Positions 61,689 through 64,000 of a DNA stretch of 64,000 nucleotides are shown here, one piece after another; position 1 is the stretch's first letter; the number at the start of each line of letters is the position of its first letter. Below the pieces are notes generated by a model that did not search any database, had not been told where the DNA came from, and saw only the letters and a program-made list of their open reading frames with translations. Position numbers and translations under genes: made by a program. The stretch is from positions 3,968,001 through 4,032,000 of the forward strand of contig NZ_CP088022.1 in NCBI RefSeq assembly GCF_013373795.3, given 5' to 3'. The DNA is from Bradyrhizobium quebecense. Lineage in GTDB: Bacteria; Pseudomonadota; Alphaproteobacteria; Rhizobiales; Xanthobacteraceae.

Positions 61689-62363
61689 TTAGAACCAGAT
61701 CTGCATCGGCAGATCATGTCCATCCAGCGGCTGCGGTCCCTCGGGAACGCAGCCGCTGGGTTGATGAGCGGCCAAAGCCACCGCGCAGGCATCCAGCACG
61801 TCGTCACGTTTCGCGCCGGTACCGATCCGCACCTCGGTAAGCCAGCGGTCGATCTCGCGAAAGCCTGATCGCTTCAGCAGCCTGCGGCGGAGCGCATCGC
61901 CCTCCTCCGACTTCTTGCGCGGCAATCGCGTGCCACCGTTCAGCCGCAGGAACACCAGTTCGGGATGCACCTCGCGGATGTCGCGTGCGGGGTTCGCGCG
62001 CACGAACGCGTCGACCTCCATGATCTTGTTACCGAGATGCCAGAGTTGGCGCGAGACGCGGGTCTGGCCGCGGCGCAGCGCTTCACGGTTCGCCGCGTCG
62101 GGATCGCGAAACTCCTGCCACAGCCAGCGCCGTGCCCCGGTGAAGACGCGCGAGGTGTGCGGGCGCAGCCGCTCGCGCGCGACACGATCGCAATCGCGCT
62201 CGCCGTCCTCGGTCATGCCGATCGGGATATCGATTCCGGCACGATCGAACGGACGCGCCAGCGCATCCGCGATATCGCCGTGAAAGGAAATCGTGCGCTG
62301 GTCGCCGTCGATGGTGACGGCGACCCAGCCTCTGGAAAATCCGTCGAGGCCGATTGCCCTCAA
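61689..62363 (-). CDS. DUF429 domain-containing protein
   Basis: 224 residues, TTG start overlapping the fumarase stop (TTGA). RNase H-like fold family DUF429: [20 protein letters not shown] at the start, [27 protein letters not shown] and [16 protein letters not shown]. Conserved acidic positions suggest a nuclease-like active site, but no activity is established. Coupled translation with fumarase is likely. Confidence 0.85.
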   Translation of the reverse strand: MRAIGLDGFSRGWVAVTIDGDQRTISFHGDIADALARPFDRAGIDIPIGMTEDGERDCDRVARERLRPHTSRVFTGARRWLWQEFRDPDAANREALRRGQTRVSRQLWHLGNKIMEVDAFVRANPARDIREVHPELVFLRLNGGTRLPRKKSEEGDALRRRLLKRSGFREIDRWLTEVRIGTGAKRDDVLDACAVALAAHQPSGCVPEGPQPLDGHDLPMQIWF

Positions 62364-64000
62364 CCCAGATTCAATTCCTTGAAAAAGTCATTGCCCTTGT
62401 CATCGATGATGATGAAGGCCGGGAAGTCGACCACCTCGATGCGCCAGATCGCTTCCATGCCGAGCTCGGGATACTCGACCACCTCGACCTTCTTGATGCA
62501 GTGCTCGGCGAGATTCGCTGCCGCGCCGCCGATCGAGCCGAGATAGAAGCCGCCGTGCTTCTTGCAGGCCTCGCGCACCGCGACCGCGCGGTTGCCTTTG
62601 GCGACCATCACCATCGATCCGCCCGCGGCCTGGAACTGGTCGACGAAGGAATCCATGCGGCCGGCGGTGGTCGGGCCGAACGCGCCGGAGGCGTAGCCAT
62701 CGGGCGTCTTGGCGGGGCCGGCATAATACACCGGGTGGTTCTTGAAATAGTCCGGCAGCGGCTCGCCCTTCTCCAGCCGCTCGCGCAGCTTGGCGTGGGC
62801 GGAGTCGCGCGCCACGATCATGGTGCCGGTCATCGAGACGCGGGTCTTGATCGGATATTGCGACAGCGTCGCCAAGATCTCCTTCATCGGCTTGTTGAGG
62901 TCGATCTTGACGACCTCGCCGCCGAGCGACTGCTCGACCGCGGGCAGATACTGCGCCGGATTGTGCTCGAGCTCCTCGAGATAGACGCCATCCCTGGTGA
63001 TCTTGCCGAGCACCTGGCGGTCCGCCGAGCAGGAGACGCCGAGCCCGATCGGCAGCGAGGCGCCGTGGCGCGGCATCCGGATCACGCGCACGTCGTGACA
63101 GAAATACTTGCCGCCGAACTGCGCGCCGACGCCGAGCGACTGCGTCATCTTGAGGATTTCCTGCTCCATCTCGAGGTCGCGGAATGCGTTGCCGTCGGCC
63201 GAGCCGTGGGCCGGCAGCGCGTCGAGATAGCGCGCCGAGGCGAGCTTCACGGTCTTCATGCAGAGCTCAGCCGAGGTGCCGCCGATCACGATCGCCAGGT
63301 GATAGGGCGGACAGGCCGCGGTGCCGAGCGTCAGCACCTTCTCCTTCAGGAAGGCGAGCAGCCGGTCCCTGGTCAGCACCGAGGGCGTCGCCTGGAACAG
63401 GAAGCTCTTGTTGGCGGAGCCGCCGCCCTTGGCCATGAACATGAACTTGTAGGCATCATCACCCTCGGCGTAGATCTCGCACTGCGCCGGCATGTTGTTG
63501 GCGGTGTTCTTCTCCTCGTACATCGACAGCGGCGCGACCTGCGAGTAGCGCAGATTGCGACGCAGATAGGCGTCGCGCGCGCCTTCGGAGAGCGCGGCCT
63601 CGTCGTCACCGTCGGTGATGACGTTGCAGCCCTTCTTGCCCATGATGATCGCGGTGCCGGTGTCCTGGCACATCGGCAGCACGCCGCCGGCCGCGATATT
63701 GGCGTTCTTCAGGAAATCAAATGCGACGAACTTGTCGTTGTCGCTGGCTTCCTTGTCCTCGAGGATCGAACGCAGCTGCTTCAAATGGCCCGGCCGCAGA
63801 TAGTGGTTGATATCGCCGAAGGCGGCCTCGGAGAGCGCCCGCAGCGCCTCCCGCGACACCACCAGCATGTCCTTGCCCAACACCTTCTCGACCCGGACGC
63901 CCTCGCTCGTCACCTTCTTGTAGGGTGTCGTGTCGGCACCCAGCGGGAACAGCGGGGTGTGCTTGTAGGGCGGAACGGGCTTCTGCTGGTCGGGGAAGGC
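62360..64000 (-). CDS. Class I fumarate hydratase (iron-sulfur), 5' end cut by window
   Basis: TCA-cycle enzyme converting fumarate and malate, with an oxygen-sensitive [4Fe-4S] cluster. At least 546 residues are visible; the N-terminus lies beyond the edge ([20 protein letters not shown] is in frame at the boundary). Cluster cysteines are in [26 protein letters not shown] and [11 protein letters not shown], and the C-terminal beta domain has [20 protein letters not shown]. It is the single-chain E. coli FumA-like type. The stop overlaps the start of the DUF429 gene. Confidence 0.95.
   Translation of the reverse strand, partial: AFPDQQKPVPPYKHTPLFPLGADTTPYKKVTSEGVRVEKVLGKDMLVVSREALRALSEAAFGDINHYLRPGHLKQLRSILEDKEASDNDKFVAFDFLKNANIAAGGVLPMCQDTGTAIIMGKKGCNVITDGDDEAALSEGARDAYLRRNLRYSQVAPLSMYEEKNTANNMPAQCEIYAEGDDAYKFMFMAKGGGSANKSFLFQATPSVLTRDRLLAFLKEKVLTLGTAACPPYHLAIVIGGTSAELCMKTVKLASARYLDALPAHGSADGNAFRDLEMEQEILKMTQSLGVGAQFGGKYFCHDVRVIRMPRHGASLPIGLGVSCSADRQVLGKITRDGVYLEELEHNPAQYLPAVEQSLGGEVVKIDLNKPMKEILATLSQYPIKTRVSMTGTMIVARDSAHAKLRERLEKGEPLPDYFKNHPVYYAGPAKTPDGYASGAFGPTTAGRMDSFVDQFQAAGGSMVMVAKGNRAVAVREACKKHGGFYLGSIGGAAANLAEHCIKKVEVVEYPELGMEAIWRIEVVDFPAFIIIDDKGNDFFKELNLG

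Overview
The window looks like a chromosomal segment of an alphaproteobacterium of the Bradyrhizobium group. The reasons are high GC, dispersed REP-type palindromes of the kind I associate with Bradyrhizobium and relatives, an alphaproteobacterial SOS box (GTTC-N7-GTTC) upstream of recA, a eukaryote-type NADP isocitrate dehydrogenase, a MlotiK1-like channel and a TetR/Rrf2/LysR-rich gene set. This is an inference; no database search was possible.

Layout. 1-5.8 kb: a minus-strand operon (OsmC-like protein, acyl-CoA-dehydrogenase-like flavoprotein, rhodanese, NrtA-like Tat-exported binding protein, NrtB-like permease cut by the window edge) with a divergent TetR regulator, probably for uptake and handling of a sulfur or nitrogen compound. 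5.9-8.2 kb: a ribitol-dehydrogenase-like SDR and a LysR regulator, divergent from a PACE efflux pump. 8.4-13.1 kb: an orphan branched-chain-type binding protein, a benzoylformate-decarboxylase-like ThDP enzyme, an SDR and a convergent dihaem cytochrome c. 13.5-22.8 kb: housekeeping genes (TrmJ fused to a DUF559 domain, a hydrolase fused to membrane helices, icd, a DUF3455 protein, a cyclic-nucleotide-gated channel, alaS). 22.9-27.6 kb: a tandem glycine riboswitch followed by gcvT-gcvH-gcvP. 27.7-32.6 kb: a thioesterase, three tandem DUF1835-like paralogues and recA with an SOS box.

32.6-42.4 kb is an accessory region. It holds micro-genes, three diverged copies of one leader-like repeat, and a nested transposon stack. 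An IS66 element with an exact 8-bp duplication and an IS630 element with a TA duplication both sit inside one 67-codon gene. An IS91-like element that carries a tyrosine recombinase sits inside the IS630. Removing all of them restores the small gene in frame, and it is a paralogue of the small gene next to recA.

42.4-64 kb returns to ordinary chromosome: amidase and thioesterase, a PQQ dehydrogenase, a caspase-like protein, small secreted proteins, a GNAT/CelD protein, NIPSNAP, a DsbA-family protein, an MmyB-type regulator, a group III truncated haemoglobin divergent from an NsrR/Rrf2 regulator across a near-perfect 29-bp palindrome, a SET-domain methyltransferase with a repetitive lysine-rich tail, a TetR regulator whose paired operators recur at two promoters (carotenoid oxygenase; two membrane proteins), a DUF429 protein and class I fumarase (cut by the window edge).

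The most interesting points are the reconstructable nested insertion, the small-gene family with its conserved leader, the tandem DUF1835-like triplet next to recA, the duplicated two-operator TetR promoter, and the SET protein. I found no CRISPR array, tRNA, rRNA or prophage.
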